This document shows, one piece after another, positions 34,199 through 43,412 of a stretch of 64,000 nucleotides of DNA; within the stretch, counting starts at the first letter, position 1; each line of letters opens with the position of its first letter. Position numbers and translations under genes: made by a program. This DNA is from Sulfobacillus thermotolerans. GTDB lineage: Bacteria > Bacillota > Sulfobacillia > Sulfobacillales > Sulfobacillaceae. Below the pieces are notes generated by a model. It made no database searches. It saw only the letters and a list, made by a program, of their open reading frames with translations, and was not told the origin of the DNA. Where the stretch lies: the NCBI GenBank assembly GCA_002951815.1, contig CP019454.1:2480001-2544000 (forward strand), written 5' to 3'.

Positions 34199-37100
34199 GT
34201 GAATACGATTATACCGGAGCAAAACACGACCACACTACGCCGCCAGATCGTCACAGAAGCGCGTCAAAAATGGCAAGAAAAACTCTTTGACTTAGGCAGG
34301 CGCAACAACCTGTTATATTACCGGGATCTCAAAACGGGATCGCTGCGTTTCGATCCGGTCAATGCGCAATTTATCGACCAGCTCTTTGGAGACGAGGCCT
34401 TCGATCTAACGGAATACTTGGCGAACCGAGAAGACGATCTCAAAAAATTGCGCACGATTTCTGATAAGGCGCAGAGCAATTTTGAGGAAAAAGGGATGGC
34501 CACAGCATACCTGGCAGCGGGATTGGCCACATGGCGAACCAGTGATAGTGGGCGTGATCCCGTGGCTCCAATCTGGCTGGTGCCCATTCAGTTGGAGTCC
34601 GATGGCCTTCTCCACATGAAATACCGCATCATGCGTACAGGAGAGATCCGGGTTAATCCGATTCTGCTTCACGTATTACGGAAGGATTTTGGCGTTGTTC
34701 TCAACGATGAAGACCTTCCCGCCAATTGGGAAGCATTGAAGCGCCAGGGTCAGGCGATTCAACAACAGGCCCATGAAGTGCCTGGATTTACCGTTCAGGA
34801 TATCGCGATTTTGGGCAACTTTTCTTTTCAAAAAATGGCCATGGTGGAAGATCTCAACGAGCTAGGCGAGGCATTGATCGAAAATGACCTCGTTGCGGCC
34901 CTTGCTGGCGATCCGGACGCCATCACCCGCTTATTTGCCGGCGGATCCCCCGCGGACATGGCCGAGCTTGATCAAATACCACCGGATGATGAGTTTACGT
35001 TACTCGATGCGGACTCTAGTCAACAACAAGTGATTCGAACCGTCATTCAAGGGCGTTCAGGCGTTATTTTGGGCCCGCCAGGAACTGGAAAAAGTCAAAC
35101 CATTGTCAATATCATTGCCGAATATGCGGCGCGCGGCAAAAGTGTTCTATTTGTGGCCGAAAAGCGTGCGGCCCTTGATGTGGTGCTAGGCCGCTTAAAG
35201 GATGTGGGTCTGGATTATCTGGCATTGGATTTGCAGGCGGCTGAACAATCGAAGAAAATGATTGCGAACCAACTCGGATCCAGTTTGAACCGAATTCGGA
35301 ATGCCGAGCCGGTTGAGTCCAATGGTCTTCATCAGCGATTGGTCGAGCGTCGCAATCGACTCAATCGCTACGTCGAAAAGCTTCATCGCTCACGGGAACC
35401 CTTTCAAATGAGTTTATATCGTTTGCAAGGCGAGTTATTGATGAATAGCGGACCCCGGGTGGGGACCCGTTGGACGGCTTCCGCCTTAGAACGCTGGACA
35501 CCCGAATCGAAAGCCCATGCCGAAGAGCAGTTAAAGGAGTTGGCTGGACTGCAATCCATTACCACATCGTCATGGGCCCAGGCAAGATTCGTCACCGTAG
35601 AGGAAGTAGCCACGACCTTGGCCATCGTGCAAAATCTTCGCGACCGGCTGTGGCCAGAATTTCGCAGTCGGGCCATATGGATTGAGAATGGGGAATACGG
35701 GCAGGTGAGGACGTTGCAGGATATCGACCGCATGCTGACGCTTTTTCCTCAAATTGCGGAATTGCAAACCCTCTATCGCTCTGAGGTGTATGCGCTGGAT
35801 TTGCAAGAAATGGCCAGTGCTTTGGAACCCGCTAGACGTGGGGTATTCTCCGCTTTTGTGCACCGCCTTACTGATACGCGCTTTAAAGACGCTCTTAAAA
35901 CATTGGCACAATACCGGATTGCGGGTGCGGTTCAGCCTGACGATGTCGAGCGTTTGATCGACCAACAAGCGCAGTGGCTCGAGCGGGGGAGCCAAGGCAT
36001 CCCTCGAGTCCCTGACGACCACCAAGTCCACCTCGCCCTATGGGCTGAGGTGAGAGATGCTCTGAATCACTTGACACGGCTGGGGTTGCCGATTTGGGAT
36101 CATGATTGGCATGGATGGGAATCGATGTTACACGCCCTGGCCGATGACCGGGTTACACCGCACCGCATGGTGCGTGCCCACCAGTTGCGCGAAGCCCTGC
36201 AAGGGGCGAATATGGGGCCCTTGCTTGACGAGTTGGAGAACCGCCAAATTCCTGCTGAGGAGTGGCGTCAGGCGTTTCGCTATGCGGTCTATTCCTCAGC
36301 GGTCGACCACATTTTGTCTGGGGACCCGGAGTTGGGCGCGTTTACGCGAGAAAATCACGAGCGTGTCATTGAAGAGTTTCGATCCGATGACCAAGACCGC
36401 CTGCATATTGCACGCTTACGCGTATCACGGCACCACGCATCGGCTGCTATCACCATGCTTAATGCGTTCGGACAAGAAGAGCAATTGGTACGCCAAGAAT
36501 CGCAGAAAAAGTCGCGACATTTATCGCTTCGAAAGTTTTTGCAACGGGCGCCCCATGCTTTATTGGCGCTCCGTCCTTGCTGGGTAGGGAGTCCGCTGAG
36601 TGTTAGTCAATTGCTGCCCGCGCAAACCTTGTTTGATTTGGTCTTGTTCGATGAAGGCAGCCAGGTGCTGCCTGAAGATGCCATTGCCGCCATTGCGCGC
36701 GGGAAGCAGACGGTCATCGCAGGGGACAATCATCAGCTGCCACCGACGCCATTTTTTGCTTCGACCCCAGAGGACATCGAGGATGACGAAGCGTTACCTT
36801 TTGAGGGATATGAAAGTGTTTTAGATCTGATGTCGGGAATGACGTCTCCCTGGTGGCTACGTTGGCACTACCGTAGCCGCGACGAACGGCTGATTGCTTT
36901 TTCCAACCACCATATCTATGGCAACAGCCTCATTACCTTTCCTGGCCGTGGTCACGATCAGCCAGTGCGTCATGTTTTAGTACCCCAAACTGCGGGCACT
37001 GACCAAGATGCTCAAAGTGTCGCGGCAGAAGCAGAACGCGTGGTGCAATTGATCCTTTCACATGCCAAGGAGCGCCCCCAGGATTCCCTAGGCGTTATCA

Positions 37101-38161
37101 CCATGGGCATTAAGCATGCGGAACGCATTCAAATGGCTTTAGATGCAGCCCTGCGCTCTCACTCAGACTTGGCCGATTTTTTTGACGCGCATAAACCCGA
37201 ACATTTTTTCGTCAAAAACTTGGAACGGGTACAAGGTGACGAGCGTGATGCGGTCATCTTATCTATTGGATACGGCAAGGATCGTAGTGGTACGCTTCCT
37301 TACCGTTTTGGCCCACTATTACATAATGGAGGGGAAAGGCGACTTAATGTCGCCATCACCCGGGCCCGAAAAACCCTGACGGTCGTGTCCTCGTTTGATT
37401 CTCGCGATATGGACCCTGAACGCAAAATGTCTCGTGGTGTGGAGTTGTTGCGCGCGTTCCTCGAGTATGCAGAATCTCACGGGGACCGTTTAGAACGGGA
37501 AGACAACCACGATGACGTGCCTTTGAACCCGTTTGAATTGGCGGTCCGCGATGCGTTGACGGCGAAAGGATTAGCACTGGTCCCCCAGTGGGGTGTCTCG
37601 CGATATCGGTTGGATTTTGCCGTGAAGCATCCTAAGAGGCCGGGAGAATTTGTTTTGGCCATTGAGTGTGACGGCGCGTCCTACCACGCGGCCCCCACCG
37701 CTCGCGACCGGGACCGGTTGCGCCAACAGCAACTTGAAGCCTTAGGCTGGCGATTTCATCGAATTTGGTCGACCGAGTGGTTTAGAAACCCCGGGGGAGA
37801 AGTCGAACGCGTCCTCAGGGCGTACCAAGCGGCTATCACGGCGGCGGACACAAGTACGTCTCATCTTGGCCCTATCATCGAAAAAAGTGTACAAATGCCG
37901 GTGAAGGCGATGACCCCACAGGGGCCACCGCCCAAGGTGACGCCAGGTCTTTCCATTGACCAACGAGGCGATGAGGAATTAGTCCAATTGATCGCCTGGC
38001 TCGAATCAGATGGTCGTTTGCGTACAAATGAAGAGCTTGTTAAGGAACTGATGTCGCTTTTAGGTTATAAACGGCGGGGGCCGCGCATTGACACCCGGCT
38101 GCACGGGGCCATTAATCAATGGCGTGACAGAGTATCAACGACCCCGCCATCAGGCGCATAG
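34199..38161 (+). CDS. Large DUF4011 / UPF1-like helicase / Vsr-type nuclease protein
   Basis: About 1320 residues. The N-terminus (LRRQIVTEARQKWQEKLFDL, then RNNLLYYRDL) is a DUF4011 domain. An SF1 UPF1-like helicase (COG1112) follows, with Walker A GPPGTGKS at 292-299, Walker B LFDEGS at 816-821 (D818, E819), AGDNHQLPPT and RRLNVAITRARK. Residues about 1110-1200 are a Vsr/DUF559-like endonuclease: LDFAVKH (D1139), IECDG (E1156, D1158) and a downstream basic helix. The end (EELVQLIAWLESDGRLRTNE to the terminus) resembles DUF3320. Proteins of this layout occur in defence islands, and related COG1112 helicases act in Mokosh. Here it is alone, with ordinary neighbours. I favour GTG 34199 (eight bases after AAAGGGA); ATG 34100 would add 33 basic residues. 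Confidence 0.9.
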   Translation: MNTIIPEQNTTTLRRQIVTEARQKWQEKLFDLGRRNNLLYYRDLKTGSLRFDPVNAQFIDQLFGDEAFDLTEYLANREDDLKKLRTISDKAQSNFEEKGMATAYLAAGLATWRTSDSGRDPVAPIWLVPIQLESDGLLHMKYRIMRTGEIRVNPILLHVLRKDFGVVLNDEDLPANWEALKRQGQAIQQQAHEVPGFTVQDIAILGNFSFQKMAMVEDLNELGEALIENDLVAALAGDPDAITRLFAGGSPADMAELDQIPPDDEFTLLDADSSQQQVIRTVIQGRSGVILGPPGTGKSQTIVNIIAEYAARGKSVLFVAEKRAALDVVLGRLKDVGLDYLALDLQAAEQSKKMIANQLGSSLNRIRNAEPVESNGLHQRLVERRNRLNRYVEKLHRSREPFQMSLYRLQGELLMNSGPRVGTRWTASALERWTPESKAHAEEQLKELAGLQSITTSSWAQARFVTVEEVATTLAIVQNLRDRLWPEFRSRAIWIENGEYGQVRTLQDIDRMLTLFPQIAELQTLYRSEVYALDLQEMASALEPARRGVFSAFVHRLTDTRFKDALKTLAQYRIAGAVQPDDVERLIDQQAQWLERGSQGIPRVPDDHQVHLALWAEVRDALNHLTRLGLPIWDHDWHGWESMLHALADDRVTPHRMVRAHQLREALQGANMGPLLDELENRQIPAEEWRQAFRYAVYSSAVDHILSGDPELGAFTRENHERVIEEFRSDDQDRLHIARLRVSRHHASAAITMLNAFGQEEQLVRQESQKKSRHLSLRKFLQRAPHALLALRPCWVGSPLSVSQLLPAQTLFDLVLFDEGSQVLPEDAIAAIARGKQTVIAGDNHQLPPTPFFASTPEDIEDDEALPFEGYESVLDLMSGMTSPWWLRWHYRSRDERLIAFSNHHIYGNSLITFPGRGHDQPVRHVLVPQTAGTDQDAQSVAAEAERVVQLILSHAKERPQDSLGVITMGIKHAERIQMALDAALRSHSDLADFFDAHKPEHFFVKNLERVQGDERDAVILSIGYGKDRSGTLPYRFGPLLHNGGERRLNVAITRARKTLTVVSSFDSRDMDPERKMSRGVELLRAFLEYAESHGDRLEREDNHDDVPLNPFELAVRDALTAKGLALVPQWGVSRYRLDFAVKHPKRPGEFVLAIECDGASYHAAPTARDRDRLRQQQLEALGWRFHRIWSTEWFRNPGGEVERVLRAYQAAITAADTSTSHLGPIIEKSVQMPVKAMTPQGPPPKVTPGLSIDQRGDEELVQLIAWLESDGRLRTNEELVKELMSLLGYKRRGPRIDTRLHGAINQWRDRVSTTPPSGA

Positions 38162-38172
38162 GGCATAAAGCT

Positions 38173-38208
38173 GTCAACGGTCCGGCCCTAAGGGGCGGAC
38201 CCGTTGAC
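38173..38208 (+). terminator. Hairpin after the helicase-nuclease gene
   Basis: GTCAACGG-TCCG pairs with CGGACCCGTTGAC with a one-base bulge and 11-base loop, 11 bases after the stop. No T-run follows, so it is a possible, not typical, terminator. Confidence 0.5.
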
Positions 38209-38427
38209 TCAGGCAAGTACAAAAGGATGTTAGACCTTTCGCCAAACAAGTCGGCACGTGGGTGCTTAGAGATTATTACTATTGTAGGATGGCAGCCGAA
38301 TACGCAGTTAACGAATTTAGCGGAATGCGCATGCAAGCTATGGAGTCCTTTCACATTCTTTCGCACCCAAGGGTGTCTAGCACAGCGCTTGGGATATCCT
38401 ACCAGATGAGGAGCTCATCATGGTCTG

Positions 38428-39378
38428 TTACCATAACGGCGGTGTGACCGGAATAGAACTGGTATCGGGGTAGTTCTGGCCTTCTTGGGCATTTGTAATA
38501 TTGGGACCGTTGGGGGTTATTGTGGTCATGGCCGCTAAGGCAGCCCATTTGTCTTGCCGTGGCACATCAATCATATATCGCGCTTGAATGCCGGCGTTCA
38601 TAACACCCCCCGCACTAAACCCATTTTGACTCCAGGCAATCCCTACCCGGAGGTCTCCCGGATGACCAGCAGTTTGCTCGACAATAACCTCCGTCGTAGG
38701 GGTAACAATTTGCCATGACGCATGAAGGATCGTGTTAAAAGCCGGAAAGGCTTCCGGAATGTACGTTGGCGGACTCGAATGCAGGGGCATCGCGTTTTCA
38801 ATTACCGTCGGCGTTTGAATCCATAACAGCGGTAATCCCGTTTCCTGCCACGTGCGTGAAGTTATGGGGACGCCAATCTGGGCCGACAATGTAGCAAAAG
38901 TTTGCCATGTCCATGCCCCTAAAAATACCGTCGGTTGCATCGCGGCAGAGTAAGTCGTAACGCCCGACCCATTCGTCGTCGGGGGCAGTCCTTGATCTAC
39001 GGTCGGAAGCGGATTTACCCCTGGGGTATAATGGTAATTAACGAGCATGCTATATGGTTTGACGCCGGCGTCGGATGATGGAGCTGGCGTTGTGGTCGTG
39101 ACAATATGCCATGAACTGGCCGCGGCATATTTTCCGACCACAAGAAGCCCGGCGGCGATCACCGCAATATGGACCCACCGCCATTTCCGCTGTGGCGATA
39201 TGGTAGGGCGTTGCAATTCTTCAAGAAATTCGAGAGGTTCTAGAGGATGGGCCGAAGCATATGAAGGCAATAACTCTGGGGGGGCTGTGGGGGGAGTGGA
39301 CGACGTCGGCGACAAGGGTGTGAGGTCTGCTGGTTTATAGACGCTAGCCGTATGAGAATGGATGTGTTTGCGGGGCAT
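38428..39378 (-). CDS. Membrane-anchored extracytoplasmic protein, unknown function
   Basis: 316 residues. Residues 1-60 are P/S/T-rich and hydrophilic, one membrane helix follows (WVHIAVIAAGLLVVGKYAAA, about 67-86), and the remaining 230 residues should lie outside, as a type II membrane protein. The outer part has threonine- and proline-rich stretches and no known motif. GAGGTGAT precedes the ATG at six bases; an in-frame GTG at 39387 is part of that ribosome binding site. Its leader holds interleaved inverted repeats (39405-39511). It converges with the helicase gene. Confidence 0.75.
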   Translation of the reverse strand: MPRKHIHSHTASVYKPADLTPLSPTSSTPPTAPPELLPSYASAHPLEPLEFLEELQRPTISPQRKWRWVHIAVIAAGLLVVGKYAAASSWHIVTTTTPAPSSDAGVKPYSMLVNYHYTPGVNPLPTVDQGLPPTTNGSGVTTYSAAMQPTVFLGAWTWQTFATLSAQIGVPITSRTWQETGLPLLWIQTPTVIENAMPLHSSPPTYIPEAFPAFNTILHASWQIVTPTTEVIVEQTAGHPGDLRVGIAWSQNGFSAGGVMNAGIQARYMIDVPRQDKWAALAAMTTITPNGPNITNAQEGQNYPDTSSIPVTPPLW

Positions 39379-39404
39379 GGGTATCACCTCGTCATAAGCA
39401 GAGT

Positions 39405-39511
39405 AGACGGATTTTCCACGCCAGAACTGGACGTAGTGTACTGATGACGGTCCCCTCCGCCGAGGCTCCCTAGGTCGGTGGGAAATCCGTCTGCACAGTC
39501 ATCGTACACTA
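39405..39511 (-). promoter_or_regulatory. Interleaved inverted repeats in a 5' leader (pseudoknot topology)
   Basis: Arm A (39405-39419) is complementary to A' (39478-39492), 14 of 15 bases. Arm B (39434-39448) is complementary to B' (39498-39511), 14 bases with one bulge. The order A-B-A'-B' cannot form two nested stems, but gives a pseudoknot or two exclusive folds. A small CCTC-CGCC-GAGG stem lies between. On the minus strand the last arm ends 17 bases before the ribosome binding site of the membrane-anchored protein. I recognise no known riboswitch. Confidence 0.55.
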
Positions 39512-39913
39512 GCATAACGCCGCTAGGGAACGTCACGTTACGGATTGTGCTGCCTTGAGACTAGAGTTTAGTATTTTATTTACGCTACAAATGCGAGCTA
39601 CACATATGTTTGAATTCCTCATAGGTAGGCTACAAAACCTGCTAGGTCAGGAAATCTCACCATCACAAAGTTCGATTCATAATTCGGAACCCAGAATTTA
39701 GCAGCCGCCTGACTAGGCCTTGGATCACCATGGACTGGATTAATGTAGTTCCTTGGTCATTAGAACATGGTTTTAGTTCTGTTCCCGATCCACTGTTTTT
39801 CAACATTCAAAGTCGGCTTGTTGGCTACCGCCTATGTATCCCAAACATTGCGCCACACGAATCAGCGCTAAGGGGGCTTTCACGGCCAATGGGGAGATAT
39901 GTTCCTGCAACAC
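39512..39913. other. AT-richer intergenic stretch
   Basis: About 400 bases with no supported gene. A frame in line with the downstream reductase runs back to 39730, but has no ribosome binding site or protein signature. I see no repeat or mobile-element end here. Confidence 0.4.
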
Positions 39914-39943
39914 TTGAGAAAATAGACGCGACACAAATACTAT
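39914..39943 (+). promoter_or_regulatory. Candidate promoter of the SDR gene
   Basis: TTGAGA (39914-39919) and TACTAT (39938-39943) are 18 bases apart, giving a leader of about 70 bases before the SDR start. Confidence 0.4.
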
Positions 39944-40017
39944 TCATAAGAAAATATTACACTAGACAATATTTAAGCGATATCATTAAACATAACAAAC
40001 AAGGAAGGATGCGAAAT

Positions 40018-40884
40018 ATGGATGAATTTTTGCCAGGCGCACTGCAAGACAAAGTCGTGTTTATTACAGGAGGGGGGACGGGCCTTGGAAAAGCCATGGC
40101 ATTGCGTTTTGGACAATTGGGTGCAAAGATTGCCCTGATGGGGCGGCGTCTTGATGTTTTGGAAGATACCGCTAGGGAATTCGCAGACCAAGGCATTCCA
40201 GTGTTTGTGCGCCAAGGAGATGTAAGAAACCCTGAGCGCATTGCAGCCATTTTCGATGACGTCCACGCACATTATGGGCGCATGGATGTCCTGGTCAATA
40301 ACGCTGCGGGCAACTTTATTAGTCCAACGGAACGTTTATCACCCCATGCCGTGGATGCCGTTATCAATATTGTGCTGCATGGCTCTTTATATTGTACTCT
40401 CGAAGCGGGCAAACGCTGGATCGCAGCAGGACAGAAAGGAACGGTTCTCAATATTGTCACCACTTATGCGTGGACTGGATCGGCTTACGTCGTGCCCTCG
40501 GCCGTGGCGAAGGCTGGTGTGTTAGCGATGACGCGTTCGCTAGCCGTGGAATGGGCTCGGTACAATATTCGTCAAGTGGCCATTGCGCCAGGGCCTTTTC
40601 CTACGGAAGGGGCGTGGGCCCGGTTAGCACCCACCCCAGAAATTGAGCAGGCCATGGCGGCACGTGTTCCTTTAGGGCGCAGCGGCCAACCTGAAGAACT
40701 GGCCAACCTTGCAGCCTTCTTAATTTCAGATTACGCCGCCTTTATCAACGGCGAAGTGGTGACGATTGACGGCGGGGAATGGCTTAAGGGCGCTGGCGAA
40801 TTTAATATGTTGACTCAGCTCACCCCAGAGGATTGGCAGCGAATTGCCGCATTGATTCCGCGTCGTAATCGTGAGCAAAGCTAG
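40018..40884 (+). CDS. SDR oxidoreductase, 2,4-dienoyl-CoA reductase-like
   Basis: 288 residues. The Rossmann motif VVFITGGGTGLGKAMALRF and NNAAGNFISPTE are clear. The catalytic segment TTYAWTGSAYVVPSAVAKAG has the lysine but not the standard YxxxK tyrosine, exactly as in peroxisomal and Bacillus FadH-type 2,4-dienoyl-CoA reductases, which it also resembles in the following LAMTRSLAVEWARYNIR and APGPFPTEGAW. Such enzymes use NADPH to reduce dienoyl-CoA in degradation of unsaturated fatty acids. The ATG at 40018 is nine bases after AAGGAAGG; the ATG at 40009 is too close. It stands alone, although crotonase genes lie 14 kb away. Confidence 0.9.
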   Translation: MDEFLPGALQDKVVFITGGGTGLGKAMALRFGQLGAKIALMGRRLDVLEDTAREFADQGIPVFVRQGDVRNPERIAAIFDDVHAHYGRMDVLVNNAAGNFISPTERLSPHAVDAVINIVLHGSLYCTLEAGKRWIAAGQKGTVLNIVTTYAWTGSAYVVPSAVAKAGVLAMTRSLAVEWARYNIRQVAIAPGPFPTEGAWARLAPTPEIEQAMAARVPLGRSGQPEELANLAAFLISDYAAFINGEVVTIDGGEWLKGAGEFNMLTQLTPEDWQRIAALIPRRNREQS

Positions 40885-40968
40885 CCAAAGGGCGACATAG
40901 GCCAATGGGGTGAGCGTTGGCGAATTTTGTGCACAATACCAGGGCATTCGGTCTCCGTAATTTTTTAT

Positions 40969-41006
40969 AGGCCAAGTATTGCTTGGCCTGCTTCGTCCTG
41001 TATAAT
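40969..41006 (+). promoter_or_regulatory. Promoter with palindrome before peptide-binding lipoprotein
   Basis: TTGCTT (40979-40984) and a perfect TATAAT (41001-41006) are 16 bases apart. The inverted repeat AGGCCAAG-TATTG-CTTGGCCT (40969-40989) overlaps the -35 element. The same repeat could also form a hairpin, but has no T-run. Confidence 0.6.
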
Positions 41007-41120
41007 AACACATATCTTCACGAATATTGTCGAAAATTAGCGAGTTAACGCTTATACCTTCGTAATGTGAACCCCTGAATGCGGTACTTCGTGATTTTAA
41101 TTGGTTAGGAGGCCTTGTTC

Positions 41121-42833
41121 GTGGCAAAAATTCGTACACTCGCTCTTACCGCTGCGGGGCTGGGAATGACGTTAGCTGGGTGCGGGACTCAAGCCCCTAG
41201 TAGTGCGGCTGTGGCTACTAAAGCCCCCACCACAGTCGTCATGGCTCTGCCAGTGCAAACATCCCCCGATTGGTTCTTTCCGGTGCTGGCATCCACGGCG
41301 TTTATTGATGTCAATAGCCAAATGAACTTTCTGATGTACAAACCTTTGGTGTACATCAGCAAAACGGATGGGGTTGACTATCAGAAATCACTCGCCCAAT
41401 CGATTACGTATAACGCGAATGGGACGCGGTATGTTATTACGCTAAGCCATAAGTATAAGTGGTCCAACGGACAACCGGTGACGAGCCAAGACGTGGTGTT
41501 CACGTGGAACATTATGGATGCAGCCAGTCAAAATAACGCGGTCTGGTCTTATGGGGGCGCGGGAGGGGGCGGTGTCCCGACCGATTTTCAAAGCGTCACC
41601 GCTGACGGCCCAGATAAAGTCATTGTCACGTTGGTTCATCCTGAAAACCAGACCTGGTTTATTCATAACGGCTTGGCCCAAATTATCCCGGTCCCCGCGA
41701 GTGTGTGGGACAAATATCCCACGAATATGACGGCTGAGCTGAATTACATTAAGAGCATTGCGAATATACCGACAGCAAAGCCTTATAGTGTCGTGGATGG
41801 TCCGTTTAAATTTTCGCAAATGGCCCCCAACGATTACTGGACCTTTGTGCCCAATCCGGCGTATGGGGGACATCGCGCCACGATTAAGAAACTGGAATTT
41901 CAGTATGAAACATCTACGTCGAACGAGTTTGCAGGCTTGAAAACTGGAATTGTGGATGTCGGATATCTTCCGCCGTCTCTGTGGAATTCGCGCAGTGCGT
42001 TGACCGGCGACCGTTTCTGGAGTGCCTATCCTTTTGGCTTTAACATGGCCCGCGTCAACCAAAGTCCCCTGGCTGAAGGCGGATTGGGTCCTGTCTTCAG
42101 TCAGCGGTATGTGCGTGCGGCCCTCGAAATGGGGATTAATCAGCAAGGCATTATCGATAGCTTCTACCATGGTCAAGGGGTTGTCGAAGATAGTCCGGTG
42201 CCTTCAGAACCCCCAACCGAGTTTTATGACCCCGCTTTGAAGAATCCTCCGTATCCCTTTAATCCAGAAGCGGGCAAAAAGCTATTGGAAGCTCATGGCT
42301 GGTCCTTGGTCAATGGCGTCATGACGAAAAATGGGGTAAAGTTGGCTTTCCCCTTAATCTATACGGCAGGCAGCAACACGGTTGCAGACATTGTGCAATT
42401 GGTGAAATCCGATTGGGCCAAAGAAGGAATTCAAGTGAGCTTAGTGCCTGAACAGTTTGATAACGTGGTCCAAACCATGCATGGCAATCCGAGTAAGTGG
42501 GACGCAGCGTTCTGGGGCGGTGGGTGGACCTATCAACCCGACTATTATCCCACGGGTGGGGAATTGTTTGCGAGCGGCGCGGCGGCCAATGCTGGCCATT
42601 ACGATTCACCAACCATGAACCGATTGATTCAAGCCTCGTATCAACCAGGGACACCCCAGCAAACAAAACAAGCCCTATTCGCCTATGAGGCTTGGGCGGC
42701 GCACGATATTCCCTACCTCTGGTTCCCATGGACGGCACAGTTCAATGAAACGGCCAATGCCGTGCAAGGGGTGCAATCCACATACAACCCGATTACCGAC
42801 CTTTACTATCCTAATTACTGGACCACCAAGTAA
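41121..42833 (+). CDS. ABC transporter solute-binding lipoprotein (SBP family 5, peptide/nickel type)
   Basis: 570 residues. The signal peptide ends with lipobox LAGCG, so the protein is anchored outside. Family 5 motifs: SITYNANGTRYVITL, YKWSNGQPVTSQDVVFTWN, YVRAALEMGINQQGI and LLEAHGW. These proteins deliver oligopeptides, nickel or sugars to DppBC/OppBC-type permeases. No permease or ATPase gene is near, so it must share components encoded elsewhere. GTG 41121 is eight bases after AGGAGG; TTG 41115 is too close. A close paralogue lies at 57010-58737. Promoter with palindrome upstream and strong terminator downstream, so monocistronic. Confidence 0.93.
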   Translation: MAKIRTLALTAAGLGMTLAGCGTQAPSSAAVATKAPTTVVMALPVQTSPDWFFPVLASTAFIDVNSQMNFLMYKPLVYISKTDGVDYQKSLAQSITYNANGTRYVITLSHKYKWSNGQPVTSQDVVFTWNIMDAASQNNAVWSYGGAGGGGVPTDFQSVTADGPDKVIVTLVHPENQTWFIHNGLAQIIPVPASVWDKYPTNMTAELNYIKSIANIPTAKPYSVVDGPFKFSQMAPNDYWTFVPNPAYGGHRATIKKLEFQYETSTSNEFAGLKTGIVDVGYLPPSLWNSRSALTGDRFWSAYPFGFNMARVNQSPLAEGGLGPVFSQRYVRAALEMGINQQGIIDSFYHGQGVVEDSPVPSEPPTEFYDPALKNPPYPFNPEAGKKLLEAHGWSLVNGVMTKNGVKLAFPLIYTAGSNTVADIVQLVKSDWAKEGIQVSLVPEQFDNVVQTMHGNPSKWDAAFWGGGWTYQPDYYPTGGELFASGAAANAGHYDSPTMNRLIQASYQPGTPQQTKQALFAYEAWAAHDIPYLWFPWTAQFNETANAVQGVQSTYNPITDLYYPNYWTTK

Positions 42834-42839
42834 GTTCAA

Positions 42840-42875
42840 AAAGGGATTGTAGCAGATGCTACAATCCCTTTTCCC
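42840..42875 (+). terminator. Strong rho-independent terminator
   Basis: A perfect 15-base stem (42840-42854 with 42857-42871) with a two-base nominal loop ends in TTTTCCCC. It lies six bases after the lipoprotein stop. Confidence 0.9.
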
Positions 42876-43019
42876 CTCGCAGACTTTGGGCCAAAGCGTA
42901 TCACATGGTCCCGAGCACCCATTCGGAACTTGCGAGGGATTTCTTGAAGGCGCCCATGATAAAATGATGACGTATCTCCAAAAGGCACTATGGCCAAATC
43001 GCATCAAGGAGGGGTTGTC

Positions 43020-43394
43020 ATGCCGGATTGGAAGAGTCTTAAAGATAAGGCTATGGCTGCCGTCAATAGCGCAGCCCAAGAAGTTGACCACCAATTAACC
43101 TTGACAAATTTGCGCAGTCAGGTGACGCAAGCGCAAGCAGAGCTTGATAAGGCATATCAACAATTAGGCCAGACGGTGTACCCGTCTTTAAGCCAGGGAC
43201 AATCCCTTGATCCTCAATTTGTGGGCGTAGCACCCGCAGTGGCTCACATTGACATACTGCGCCAACGTCTTCAATCGGCGCAGCAAGCCTTACGGGATGC
43301 AGAACCCGTATCGCGCACGCCGTGTCCCTCCTGTGGAGCCCTTGTTGACGCAGGAGATAAGTTCTGCGGACAGTGCGGCCACGCTATGAGATAG
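43020..43394 (+). CDS. Coiled-coil protein with C-terminal zinc ribbon
   Basis: 124 residues. Residues 1-95 are helical and Q/A-rich, likely a coiled coil. The C-terminus has CPSC (C102, C105) and CGQC (C116, C119), a zinc-ribbon of the type found at protein ends in many Firmicutes, followed by GHAMR. The ATG is five bases after AGGAGGGG. It is 18 bases before a MocR-type regulator and probably co-transcribed with it. No family name fits; structural or scaffold role is inferred. Confidence 0.8.
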   Translation: MPDWKSLKDKAMAAVNSAAQEVDHQLTLTNLRSQVTQAQAELDKAYQQLGQTVYPSLSQGQSLDPQFVGVAPAVAHIDILRQRLQSAQQALRDAEPVSRTPCPSCGALVDAGDKFCGQCGHAMR

Positions 43395-43412
43395 AAGGGG
43401 CAGGTTGGGACT

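Noticed and set aside
39730-40017. 96-codon extension of the dienoyl-CoA-reductase-like gene
   Set aside because: No ribosome binding site and no SDR homology before residue MDEFLPG; AAGGAAGG marks the start at 40018.
40969-40989. Palindrome as terminator of the SDR gene
   Set aside because: No T-run follows the stem, and it overlaps a good promoter for the next gene, so an operator is more likely.
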